13,762 nt of DNA from JBEKYH01 sp049511115 (GTDB lineage Bacteria > Planctomycetota > Phycisphaerae > Tepidisphaerales > Tepidisphaeraceae): contig JBEKYH010000074.1 in the NCBI GenBank assembly GCA_049511115.1, positions 1 through 13,762 on the forward strand, read 5' to 3'. The notes under the pieces were generated by a model. The model did not search any database and was not told where the DNA came from. It saw only the letters and a list, made by a program, of their open reading frames with translations. Of this stretch, positions 7,416-13,762 are shown one piece after another. The position numbers and the translations under genes were made by a program. The stretch's first letter is position 1. Every line of letters starts with the position of its first letter.

Positions 7416-8840
7416 ATGCCACGCGAAATTGTCATTGATCCGGTGACGCGCATCGAAGGTCACGCCAAAATCACTCTCGAGCTGGACGAATCCGGCTCGG
7501 TAACCAACGCGATGTTTCACGTCACCCAGTTCAGGGGATTTGAAAAGTTCTGCGAAGGCCGCCCCCTGACGGAGATGCCGTCTCTGATGGCCCGCACCTG
7601 CGGCATCTGCCCCGTGAGCCATCTCACCGCATCCGCCAAAGCCTGCGACGAATTGCTCTCGGTTAAAATCCCCGAAACCGCCGTTCACCTGCGGCGCCTG
7701 ATGAACCTGGCGCAAGTCGTGCAATCGCACGCCTTGAGTTTCTTCTACCTCTCCTCGCCCGACTTGCTCATGGGCTTTGATTCCGATCCCGCCGGCCGCC
7801 ATCTCTTTGGCGTCTTCAAGGAAAACCCCCAGCTTGCCCGCGACGGCATCCGCATGCGCCAGATCGGCCAGACCGTCATTGAAATTCTCGGCGGCAAACG
7901 CATCCACCCGGCCTGGGCCGTTCCCGGCGGCGTGAACCGGGCGCTCAGCGCCGAGGATCGCGACAAGCTGCTCGCCATGATGCCCGAGGCCCTGGAGATC
8001 GGCCGCCGCACCCTGCAATGGTACAAACGCATCGCTGATAAATTCACCGCCGAAGCCCAGAGCTTCGCCAACTTCCCCTCCCTCTTCATGGGCCTGGTCA
8101 CCGACTCCGGCGGCCTTGAGCATTACGACGGATGGCTCCGCGTGGTCGACGCCAAGGGCGAAGTCATCCTCGATAAATTCCAGCCGCGCAATTACCAGGA
8201 GATCATCGACGAAGCCGTCGAACCTTACAGCTTTGTCAAGTTCCCCTATTTCAAGAAGCTCGGCTATCCCCAGGGCGTCTATCGCGTCGGCCCGTTGGCG
8301 CGCCTCAACATCATCGATCATTGCGGCACGCCCATCGCCGACCAGGAATGGGCCGAATTCCGCCAGATCCAGCGCGGAGCCGTGCTCAGTTCCTTCCACT
8401 ACCATCACGCCCGGCTCATTGAGATCATTTTCGGCATCGAAATGATGGAGCGGATTCTCAAAGACCCCAACATCCTGGACACCAAGGTTCGCGCTCGCGC
8501 CCGTCCCAATCAAACCGAGGGCATCGGCGTCTCCGAGGCCCCGCGCGGCACCCTCATCCACCACTACCGCATCGACGATAACGGCCTCATGGTCTGGGCC
8601 AATCTCATCATTGCCACCGGCCACAACAATCTCGCCATGAACCGCGGCATCCTTCAGGCCGCCCAGCATTTTGTGGACTCCAACAAGATCGCCGAAGGCG
8701 CCCTCAATCGCGTCGAAGGGATCATCCGCTGCTACGATCCATGCTTGTCCTGCGCGACACACGCGATTGGGAAAATGCCCTTGCGAATCCGGCTCGTGCG
8801 CCCCAATGGAGAGGTCGTTCATGAACTCTCCCGAGACTGA
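7416..8840 (+). CDS. hoxH: HoxH, large catalytic subunit of NAD-linked NiFe hydrogenase
   Basis: Catalytic subunit that binds the NiFe(CN)2CO centre and interconverts H2 with protons and electrons. The product has 474 residues. The L1 motif is RTCGICPVSH with Ni ligands Cys62 and Cys65, preceded by the N-terminal DPVTRIEGH. The C-terminal L2 motif DPCLSCATH supplies Cys443 and Cys446 and ends at His449. The 25 residues after His449 are the extension expected to be removed by HoxW. EAPRGTL and the HALSFF...SSPD stretch resemble cyanobacterial-type group 3d HoxH. GTG and TTG codons lie just upstream in frame, but the ATG at 7416 has AAAGG 8 bases before it and fits the family start. An Arg-to-Thr change in the usual RICGIC (here RTCGIC is Ile-to-Thr) does not touch a metal ligand. 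Confidence 0.97.
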   Translation: MPREIVIDPVTRIEGHAKITLELDESGSVTNAMFHVTQFRGFEKFCEGRPLTEMPSLMARTCGICPVSHLTASAKACDELLSVKIPETAVHLRRLMNLAQVVQSHALSFFYLSSPDLLMGFDSDPAGRHLFGVFKENPQLARDGIRMRQIGQTVIEILGGKRIHPAWAVPGGVNRALSAEDRDKLLAMMPEALEIGRRTLQWYKRIADKFTAEAQSFANFPSLFMGLVTDSGGLEHYDGWLRVVDAKGEVILDKFQPRNYQEIIDEAVEPYSFVKFPYFKKLGYPQGVYRVGPLARLNIIDHCGTPIADQEWAEFRQIQRGAVLSSFHYHHARLIEIIFGIEMMERILKDPNILDTKVRARARPNQTEGIGVSEAPRGTLIHHYRIDDNGLMVWANLIIATGHNNLAMNRGILQAAQHFVDSNKIAEGALNRVEGIIRCYDPCLSCATHAIGKMPLRIRLVRPNGEVVHELSRD

Positions 8841-9306
8841 GTTCACGGTCCTCGTGATCGGCTACGGCAACGCACTGCGCGGCGACGACGGCGTCGGCCG
8901 CGAGGTGGCGCGGCGCCTGGAGGAGCGAGCGCTTCCCGACGGCATAAACGTTCTCAGCGTGCATCAACTTTTGCCTGAATTGGCCGAACCCATTAGCCGC
9001 GCGGCGCGGGTGATTTTCATCGACGCCGACGCCGAACTCCCCGCGGGAGAATTTCGCAGCCGCGCCGTGTCTCCATCCAAACCGGTGCATGCCGCCATCG
9101 GCCACCACCAAACTCCCGGCGAGATTCTGCGCCTCGCCCACGATCTTTACGGATATGCTCCGCCGGCGACGCTCTGGAGCGTCGGCGGTGAGAACTTTGG
9201 ATATCAGGATCGGCTATCCCCGATCGTGCACCGAGCGCTGCCGGGGCTAATTCAGGAATTGCTGCATGCCATCGGCGCGCCTTGCGAGCCGCTCTCCACC
9301 CATTGA
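8821..9306 (+). CDS. hoxW: HoxW, hydrogenase maturation endopeptidase (M52 family)
   Basis: Nickel-dependent protease that trims the C-terminal extension of HoxH after NiFe insertion, closing the active site. The 161-residue product matches the HyaD/HybD/HoxW family. The N-terminal motif GYGNALRGDDGVG holds the first metal-contact acid, which by comparison with HybD Glu16 should be Asp23. FIDAD near 66-70 gives the second acid (Asp68), and GHHQTPGEIL around 94-103 gives the histidine (His95 or His96). The ATG at 8821 lies inside the end of hoxH (20-base overlap) and is preceded by GGAGAGG, so translation is probably coupled. It is the last gene of the operon and is followed by a GC-rich hairpin. 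No hypA-F genes are in the window. Confidence 0.93.
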   Translation: MNSPETEFTVLVIGYGNALRGDDGVGREVARRLEERALPDGINVLSVHQLLPELAEPISRAARVIFIDADAELPAGEFRSRAVSPSKPVHAAIGHHQTPGEILRLAHDLYGYAPPATLWSVGGENFGYQDRLSPIVHRALPGLIQELLHAIGAPCEPLSTH

Positions 9307-9310
9307 CCCT

Positions 9311-9330
9311 CGCGCCGCCTGAGCGGCGCG
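9311..9330. terminator. GC-rich hairpin after hoxW
   Basis: CGCGCCGC, loop CTGA, GCGGCGCG form a perfect 8-base-pair stem starting 5 bases after the hoxW stop and ending 9 bases before the stop of the convergent small gene. No clear T-run follows on either strand, so it is not a textbook intrinsic terminator. It may stop transcription in both directions or protect the 3' end of the hox mRNA. Confidence 0.5.
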
Positions 9331-9339
9331 CCGGCCCTC

Positions 9340-9579
9340 TTAATCCGCCCCTTCGTGGTCCGGACCGACGAAATCCGATCCCTCATAGCTCGCCCCCTCG
9401 TAAAACGAGAAGGTGTGCCCGCATTGCGGCTGGTCGCTGAATTCCGACCGTGTCCCCGCATGAGCTTGCTCAAGAGAATCCTCGTGGCTCGTCTGCCCGC
9501 GAAGCGTTTGCCGAAGCGCTCGTCGATTGGCCGCGCCCTGATCGGCATAGAGAGCCTTGCTGTTCCTCCGTGTAGCCAT
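9340..9579 (-). CDS. Small unknown protein with C-terminal pentapeptide units
   Basis: I do not recognise this 79-residue product. It is likely real. AAGGAG lies 5-6 bases before the ATG at 9579, codon use is like that of its neighbours, and an AT-rich stretch upstream (about 9596-9625) could hold a promoter. The N-terminal half is basic (MATRRNSKAL...NRRALRQTLRG). The C-terminal half is acidic and ends in four successive five-residue units: YEGAS, YEGSD, FVGPD, HEGAD (residues 60-79). There is one cysteine (Cys53), no signal peptide and no membrane segment. It is convergent with hoxW and lies 141 bases downstream of the FixJ-like gene on the same strand, so it may be transcribed with it or alone. 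An overlapping, more arginine-rich frame starting at 9602 lacks a ribosome site and is probably not coding. Confidence 0.6.
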   Translation of the reverse strand: MATRRNSKALYADQGAANRRALRQTLRGQTSHEDSLEQAHAGTRSEFSDQPQCGHTFSFYEGASYEGSDFVGPDHEGAD

Positions 9580-9720
9580 ACAAACTCCTTGTTGAGATTC
9601 ATCTATACTATTGGCTATATTCCAACTTCCGGCCATAGGGAACTTTCCGCGAGTCGCATTAGGTCCAGAATCCTATGTCGGCTGGATCTTCCGTAGCAGC
9701 CTGTGGCTGGTAGGAACGGA

Positions 9721-10341
9721 TCATTGGTCCAATCGCACGCCCGCGATTATGCTCATCCGCGCCAGATCAGCCGCGTTAATCGCCTGCGTTTTGGCCATGA
9801 GATTGGCCCGATGATTAGCCACCGTCTTGATTGAAATGCCCATGCTGGCCGCGATTTGCTTATTGGACTGCCCGGACACAACGCGTTTAAGCAGGTCCAG
9901 TTCGCGCTGCGTAAGGGTTTCGATCCTTCGCCGGATATCCGCCGTCTGGGCGCGCCGATGGTAAAGCTCGGTGGATGTTTTGATCTCCCGCCGAATCGCC
10001 TCGATCAATTTGCGCGGCTCAAAGGGCCGCTGAACCACGTCCACGGCCCCCAGCTTCATGCCGTCCACCGCCGTCTCGACATCGCCCTGTTCGCTGATAA
10101 TCACCACTGGGATATCGCAGCCATGCGCGTGCAACTGCCTCAAACTCTCCATCCCCCGCATGTCGGCAATTCCCAGGTTCAATACGCAACATCCCGGCGA
10201 CATCAAATCCGCCTCCTCCAGGAATCGTCGCGCCGAGTCGTAGGCACGCGCCGTCAGTGACGCCGACTCCATCATCATTAACAGGCTTGCTCGCGTGTCC
10301 CCGTGGGTCTCAATGATGTGGACGGTCGCCGCTTCGCTCAA
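9721..10341 (-). CDS. FixJ/LuxR-type regulator with degenerate receiver
   Basis: Two-domain transcription regulator of 206 residues. Residues about 5-120 have the FixJ-type receiver fold pattern, ending SEQGD...MKLGAVDVVQRPFEP. Residues about 142-200 form a LuxR/FixJ DNA-binding helix-turn-helix (LTQRELDLLKRVVSGQSNKQIA...KTVANHR). The receiver is not canonical: the phosphoacceptor Asp is Asn55 (VLNLG; codon AAC), the usual acidic DDD patch is ETH at 11-13, the Thr/Ser is Ser83, and the invariant Lys is Arg105. It therefore probably cannot be phosphorylated in the normal way and may work constitutively, by ligand or by partner binding. The start is TTG at 10341; AAGGAG 7 bases upstream supports it and no ATG alternative exists nearby. 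It lies 130 bases after the HDOD gene. Targets are unknown. Confidence 0.9.
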   Translation of the reverse strand: MSEAATVHIIETHGDTRASLLMMMESASLTARAYDSARRFLEEADLMSPGCCVLNLGIADMRGMESLRQLHAHGCDIPVVIISEQGDVETAVDGMKLGAVDVVQRPFEPRKLIEAIRREIKTSTELYHRRAQTADIRRRIETLTQRELDLLKRVVSGQSNKQIAASMGISIKTVANHRANLMAKTQAINAADLARMSIIAGVRLDQ

Positions 10342-10471
10342 GACGACGCTCCTTCAAATAGGCACGAACGTGGCGTAGCCTTGATGCTCTGCCGGCTGTT
10401 CGATGCGACAAGGCATTGATATGCCGTCCAAGCGTATCGCCATCGCCCCATACTGTCTACGTCGGAGGTTC

Positions 10472-12319
10472 CTATCCCGGAGTATTGAGCCTGGAAATGA
10501 ACTGCGCAAGTTGGTTGATCGACAGCGGATAGGTCATGTTTTCCACGCCGGCGCGCTGGACGGGCGGATGCTCGCCATCGCTCCGGGCGGTGAGGCTCAG
10601 GATGGGCACGTGCGCCCCGGATTGGGCGCAGGCGCGCAAAACGTCGGGCAGCGGAGATTCACCCGATGGCGGAGCGAGCACGACCAAGCCATGAATGTCG
10701 TGAAGTTCGTCGTATTTTCCAAGGTGCTCAACGATTCTCACCTCCGCCAGGCTCGCCAGCGCCGCCGCGAGCGGATCCAACGGGGCAAATTGACTGGGCC
10801 GAAGATACAGTACATTCACCTCGCGGTGCGCACACAGCGGCTTGGACAGCGCGGCCGCCTGGTCCGATCCCAGATTGGCCAGCATGCTCACCGTGGTGAT
10901 CGCTTCGGATCGAATCGCGCCGGTATTCAGCTCTGATGAGGAGATCAGCGCGCTGCGGCAATCGTTCTGCGCAATCGGCATAATCAGGCATTGCGCCGAA
11001 GAGCCTAGCAGCATGCCGTGAGCGAGAAAATCCGCGATGGCCAGCGACCGCGGAAGCATCCGGTCGTGGGCGTCCAGCGGCGATCCCACATAGGCGGCGA
11101 ATTGTTCAATAGGCTCAGTAACCACCGACGGGAACTTCATTTTCTCCAGCAGCGCCTTCATCAATTCCGCGTAAGAAATGCCAAATACCTGCGGAAGCAG
11201 TTCGTAGACCGGCGCCTGAGCCTGCCGCGCGTAATCCATCGCCCCGGCGAATTCAGTGGGGAATCTCTGCCGCAGCAGGATTTCCCCCAGATCATGGCAC
11301 AGCCCCAGCAGATGCGGCAGACCCGGCGGCGTGGAATCGCTCTTGGGCACGATGCGCGTCATCACCGCCGATGCCGCAAAGGCGTGCTGCCAGCAACGCA
11401 GCAAATCCATGCCGTCCGACCGATCCGCTGGAAACGCCTTGAACACCGATGCTGTCGCCGCCAGATCACGCACCGCGCTCACGCCCACGACACGGACGGC
11501 GTCATCGACGCTCGCCACGCGCGTCTTGCTCCCCACATAGGCGGCCGAAGCGGCAAGTTGGATAATCCGCGTAGCGAGGATCGGATCCTGCCGAACCACC
11601 GCCGATATCTCCCCAATATTCGCCTTGGCAGAGGCGCTGATCGTGGCTATCTGGCCCACCACTCCCGCCAGCGATTTGGCGGATTCAATCTCCGCCAAAC
11701 CCGCAAGCGTCGCGTCACGCGTCACCAGATTTGGGACTTGCATGGAGGAGATATCCATTTTGGCTATGGCCGGTTGTTTTGGTTTGGGCGCCGGCGGCTC
11801 CGCTGCGGCAGTCGCCGCGGGTCCCGGCGTATCCACTGCGTGCGGCGCATGCGCCGCTTGAGCTGCCCCGTGCCCGCGCCTCTGAGAAAGGGCCTGCCCG
11901 ACCCGGCTCAGCATTTCCGGCATGGAAAACCTCTCTTTCAGCACATAGCTTGAAATACCCAACCGGCTCGCTTCAAGAATCACATCCTTCGATGTCGTGG
12001 TGGTCAGCATGATCACCGGAATATTCTTCCAGCGCGCATCCGCGCGCAGCGCCTTGAGAAACTCAAGGCCCCCCATCTTGGGCATTTCATTGTCGAGCAG
12101 CACCAAATCAGGCGCGCCTTTTTCAAGCTGAATCAGCCCCGCTTGGCCGTCGGTGGCCGACGCGATCACAAAACCCTGGCCGCGCAATGCGACACAGACC
12201 AGTTCGCGGCACAGCGACGAGTCGTCAATCACCAGAACGCTCGGCGCGACCTTGCGGCGTGTCCCGTGCGTGAGCGAGTTCGGCGCCGCGCTGCGCGCTG
12301 CGTGGGGAGCAATGTTCAT
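10472..12319 (-). CDS. Receiver-HDOD signalling protein
   Basis: Signal-transduction protein of 615 residues. Residues about 27-140 are an intact CheY-like receiver: acidic Asp32-Asp33, phosphoacceptor Asp76 (LLDNEMPKMGG), Thr106 and Lys128. An Ala/Pro-rich linker follows (about 145-187). An HDOD domain then spans about 190-400 (IGEISAVVRQDPILATRII, CHDLGEILL with His342-Asp343). HDOD domains resemble HD hydrolases but usually lack catalysis and act in signalling. The last ~115 residues (about 497-615) have an alternating beta/alpha pattern like a receiver, but VVLAPPSG replaces the phosphoacceptor motif. The start at 12319 has TGAGGA about 6 bases upstream. It is divergent from cheA and upstream of the FixJ-like gene. 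HDOD-receiver proteins are often found with chemotaxis, motility or c-di-GMP systems; the exact output is unknown. Confidence 0.9.
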   Translation of the reverse strand: MNIAPHAARSAAPNSLTHGTRRKVAPSVLVIDDSSLCRELVCVALRGQGFVIASATDGQAGLIQLEKGAPDLVLLDNEMPKMGGLEFLKALRADARWKNIPVIMLTTTTSKDVILEASRLGISSYVLKERFSMPEMLSRVGQALSQRRGHGAAQAAHAPHAVDTPGPAATAAAEPPAPKPKQPAIAKMDISSMQVPNLVTRDATLAGLAEIESAKSLAGVVGQIATISASAKANIGEISAVVRQDPILATRIIQLAASAAYVGSKTRVASVDDAVRVVGVSAVRDLAATASVFKAFPADRSDGMDLLRCWQHAFAASAVMTRIVPKSDSTPPGLPHLLGLCHDLGEILLRQRFPTEFAGAMDYARQAQAPVYELLPQVFGISYAELMKALLEKMKFPSVVTEPIEQFAAYVGSPLDAHDRMLPRSLAIADFLAHGMLLGSSAQCLIMPIAQNDCRSALISSSELNTGAIRSEAITTVSMLANLGSDQAAALSKPLCAHREVNVLYLRPSQFAPLDPLAAALASLAEVRIVEHLGKYDELHDIHGLVVLAPPSGESPLPDVLRACAQSGAHVPILSLTARSDGEHPPVQRAGVENMTYPLSINQLAQFISRLNTPG

Positions 12320-12468
12320 TCTCTTTTCCTCATCTTCATCTAAGAAGTCGGACCGCCAGGGCGCGCACTCAATGGCCCTAGGCGCGAATGGGTATAAATC
12401 CCTATTCGGTGACCCGACACACAGGTCGATGAAAACTGGCCGCCAAACAGCGGTTGGAGATTACGACC
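12320..12468. promoter_or_regulatory. Divergent promoter region between HDOD gene and cheA
   Basis: A 149-base gap between two divergent starts, so promoters for both are expected here. Shine-Dalgarno sites sit at both ends (TGAGGA for the HDOD gene, TTGGAGA at 12454-12460 for cheA). The central part has an imperfect inverted repeat (12386-12407) containing a TATAAA-like hexamer at 12393-12398. No well-matched -35 element was found, so promoter positions are unassigned. Confidence 0.4.
12386..12407. repeat. Imperfect inverted repeat, possible operator
   Basis: GAATGGG at 12386-12392 faces CCCTATTC at 12400-12407 with one bulged base; the spacer is TATAAAT. It lies near the middle of the divergent region (67 bases from the HDOD start, 62 from the cheA start), a position suited to a shared operator. 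The arms are short, so chance is possible. Confidence 0.35.
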
Positions 12469-13762
12469 ATGCGCCAAGTCATTGAATTGATGGAACGATG
12501 CGCGTCCAGCGTTGCCGCTGCACATCCGGATGATTTATCACTGTTAGCGCAATTACACACCGATTTGTTGTCCGTCCGCCTGCTCACCCTGGAGGATGAG
12601 CAGCACAAATCCGCCGATGCCTTGCCGCAGGCAGCCAACAATGCCGAGCTGACCGCGACCCTGGTCGAGCGGCTGATACTCAGAGACGTCGAAAACGCCG
12701 AGGACACGCTTGCTCAAATCAATCAGCGGGTCAAGGATTTACTCGCCCTCGTGGCCGGCCCAACCCCGGCGTCGCCGCCAACGGCCAGCGCGCCCTCCAC
12801 AAAGGCCCTAGCGCCCTCGCCCGCCGCGCACCCGGCCATCGCCGAGGAAAAACAGATCACTGAAGACGACGCCCCGCTCGCGATTGAGTTCGTCGGCGAA
12901 GCCGTCGGTCATCTCGACTCTGCCGAAGCCAGCCTGCTGAAACTGGAAGAAGACCCGACCGATGCCGACGAAGTCAATGCCGTCTTCCGCGCCTTTCATA
13001 CCATCAAGGGCGTGGCCGGATTTTTGGAATTGAAGCAGATCGGCGCCCTCGCCCACGCGGCGGAAACTTTGCTCGACCTGGCCCGAAAGGGAAAGACCCA
13101 GCTCGTCGGCCCGCGCCTCGACGTGGTGCTCGAGGCGCGCGATGCCATGCGGCAAATGGTGGACGCGGTCGAGAGCGCCGCCAAGTCAACCTCCGTCCCG
13201 GGGAAACAGGAAGGCCTCGCCGCCCTCCTCCAGCGCCTCGAGGCCGCCACGCACGGCGGCGCCATCCCGGCCTCCGCCGCTGGCCCAGCGCCGGCGCCCG
13301 CCCCCAGCGCGCCGTCCTCGCCCTCGGCGGCGCCAACTCAAACAACACCGGGACCCGAGCCAGTGGCTCCGCCGATCCAAACCCCGGCGCCTGCGCCATC
13401 GCCCACGCCCGACCACGCAACGGAGCCGGCGCACCCCGCGGTCACAGCGACTGCCAACTCCGCCGACGGCGTTGTCAAAGTCTCCACCAGCCGCCTCGAC
13501 ACATTGATCGACGCCGTCGGCGAGCTCGTCATCGCCCAGGCCATGGTCGCTCAGGACCTCGTCGGCGGCGCCGCCGGCGGCGACCAGCGCCTCATGCGCA
13601 ATCTCTCGCAACTCGGAAAAATTACCCGCGGCCTGCAGGACCTTTCCATGTCCATGCGCATGGTCCCCATCGCCGGCGTCTTCCAGAAGATGGCCCGCAT
13701 GACCCGCGATCTGGCGCGTAAGGCCGGCAAGGATGTCGAGTTCGTCCAGGTCGGCGGAGAAA
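12469..13762 (+). CDS. cheA: CheA-type chemotaxis histidine kinase (cut by window end)
   Basis: N-terminal 431 codons of a CheA-family kinase; the frame is open at the right edge. CheA autophosphorylates and passes phosphate to CheY and CheB under control of chemoreceptors and CheW. Residues 1-~110 form a helix-rich extension with no recognised domain. Residues about 135-240 are an Hpt domain with the phosphorylated histidine at His177 (FRAFHTIKGVAGF). A Pro/Ala-rich linker spans about 255-333. The dimerisation domain starts near 335 (VVKVSTSRLDTLIDAVGELV). The catalytic ATPase begins at about 390 (SMSMRMVPI...FQKMARMTRDLARK). No separate P2 domain is visible; the linker takes its place. The ATG at 12469 has GGAG about 9 bases upstream. 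The ATP-binding boxes and CheW-like domain would lie beyond the window. It could belong to a chemotaxis, Pil-Chp or other CheA-type pathway. Confidence 0.93.
   Translation, partial: MRQVIELMERCASSVAAAHPDDLSLLAQLHTDLLSVRLLTLEDEQHKSADALPQAANNAELTATLVERLILRDVENAEDTLAQINQRVKDLLALVAGPTPASPPTASAPSTKALAPSPAAHPAIAEEKQITEDDAPLAIEFVGEAVGHLDSAEASLLKLEEDPTDADEVNAVFRAFHTIKGVAGFLELKQIGALAHAAETLLDLARKGKTQLVGPRLDVVLEARDAMRQMVDAVESAAKSTSVPGKQEGLAALLQRLEAATHGGAIPASAAGPAPAPAPSAPSSPSAAPTQTTPGPEPVAPPIQTPAPAPSPTPDHATEPAHPAVTATANSADGVVKVSTSRLDTLIDAVGELVIAQAMVAQDLVGGAAGGDQRLMRNLSQLGKITRGLQDLSMSMRMVPIAGVFQKMARMTRDLARKAGKDVEFVQVGGE

Noticed and set aside
7212..8846. A 544-codon open frame on the minus strand opposite hoxH
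   Set aside because: The plus strand encodes HoxH with all metal ligands; the antisense frame is a by-product of G+C-rich codon use and resembles no family.
9252..9602. A 116-codon minus-strand frame overlapping the 79-residue gene
   Set aside because: No ribosome site before its start, strongly arginine-rich, and it runs into the hoxW coding end; the 79-residue frame has the better start.
9697..9709. CAGCC-TGT-GGCTG mini-hairpin after the FixJ-like gene
   Set aside because: The stem is only 5 bases with no T-run, too weak to call a terminator.
10412..10425. GGCAT-TGAT-ATGCC inverted repeat between the HDOD and FixJ-like genes
   Set aside because: The arms are 5 bases, easily expected by chance, with no supporting promoter context.
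13255..13470. Low-complexity Pro/Ala-coding stretch, first considered as a DNA repeat or a frameshifted region
   Set aside because: The cheA frame stays open through it and conserved domains continue in the same frame on both sides; it is a protein linker.

Overview
The window reads as a G+C-rich bacterial chromosome segment (my impression, not a computed value) with ordinary Shine-Dalgarno sites. It has two parts: a fermentative hydrogen/pyruvate module at 1-9.3 kb and a sensory/chemotaxis module at 9.3-13.8 kb. The host is probably an anaerobe or facultative anaerobe. The hydrogenase subunits resemble the NAD(P)-linked bidirectional Hox enzymes of cyanobacteria and other bacteria. Phylum cannot be fixed from this sequence; a Planctomycetota-like lineage is only a guess.

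Region 1 (11-3658, minus strand) is a full-length, single-polypeptide pyruvate:ferredoxin/flavodoxin oxidoreductase (nifJ). Region 2 (3659-3978) is the divergent intergenic stretch between nifJ and the hydrogenase operon. It holds a hairpin in the nifJ leader and a short leader ORF that ends exactly on the hoxE start. Region 3 (3979-9306, plus strand) is a tightly packed hoxE-hoxF-hoxU-hoxY-hoxH-hoxW operon. E/F, F/U and U/Y are joined by 4-base ATGA overlaps, Y-H has a 14-base gap, and H/W overlap by 20 bases. It encodes the diaphorase (EFU), the hydrogenase (YH) and the endopeptidase that matures HoxH. A GC-rich hairpin follows hoxW.

Region 4 (9340-12319, minus strand) has three genes in the same direction: a receiver-HDOD protein, a FixJ/LuxR-type regulator whose receiver has lost its phosphoacceptor Asp, and a 79-residue unknown protein ending in four pentapeptide units. 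The gaps are 130 and 141 bases. Region 5 (12469 to the right edge) is the first 431 codons of a CheA-type histidine kinase, divergent from the HDOD gene across a 149-base intergenic stretch containing an imperfect inverted repeat.

Inferred joint function: PFOR oxidises pyruvate and reduces ferredoxin or flavodoxin, while Hox exchanges electrons between NAD(P)H (possibly ferredoxin or flavodoxin as well) and protons/H2, so the divergent pair would act as a redox valve. The sensory genes look like a chemotaxis or surface-behaviour cluster. Nothing in the sequence proves that they regulate the hydrogenase. I found no tRNA or rRNA gene, transposon or CRISPR array. No system here is clearly new. 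The most unusual items are the degenerate FixJ-like regulator, the small repeat-tailed protein and the hoxE leader ORF.
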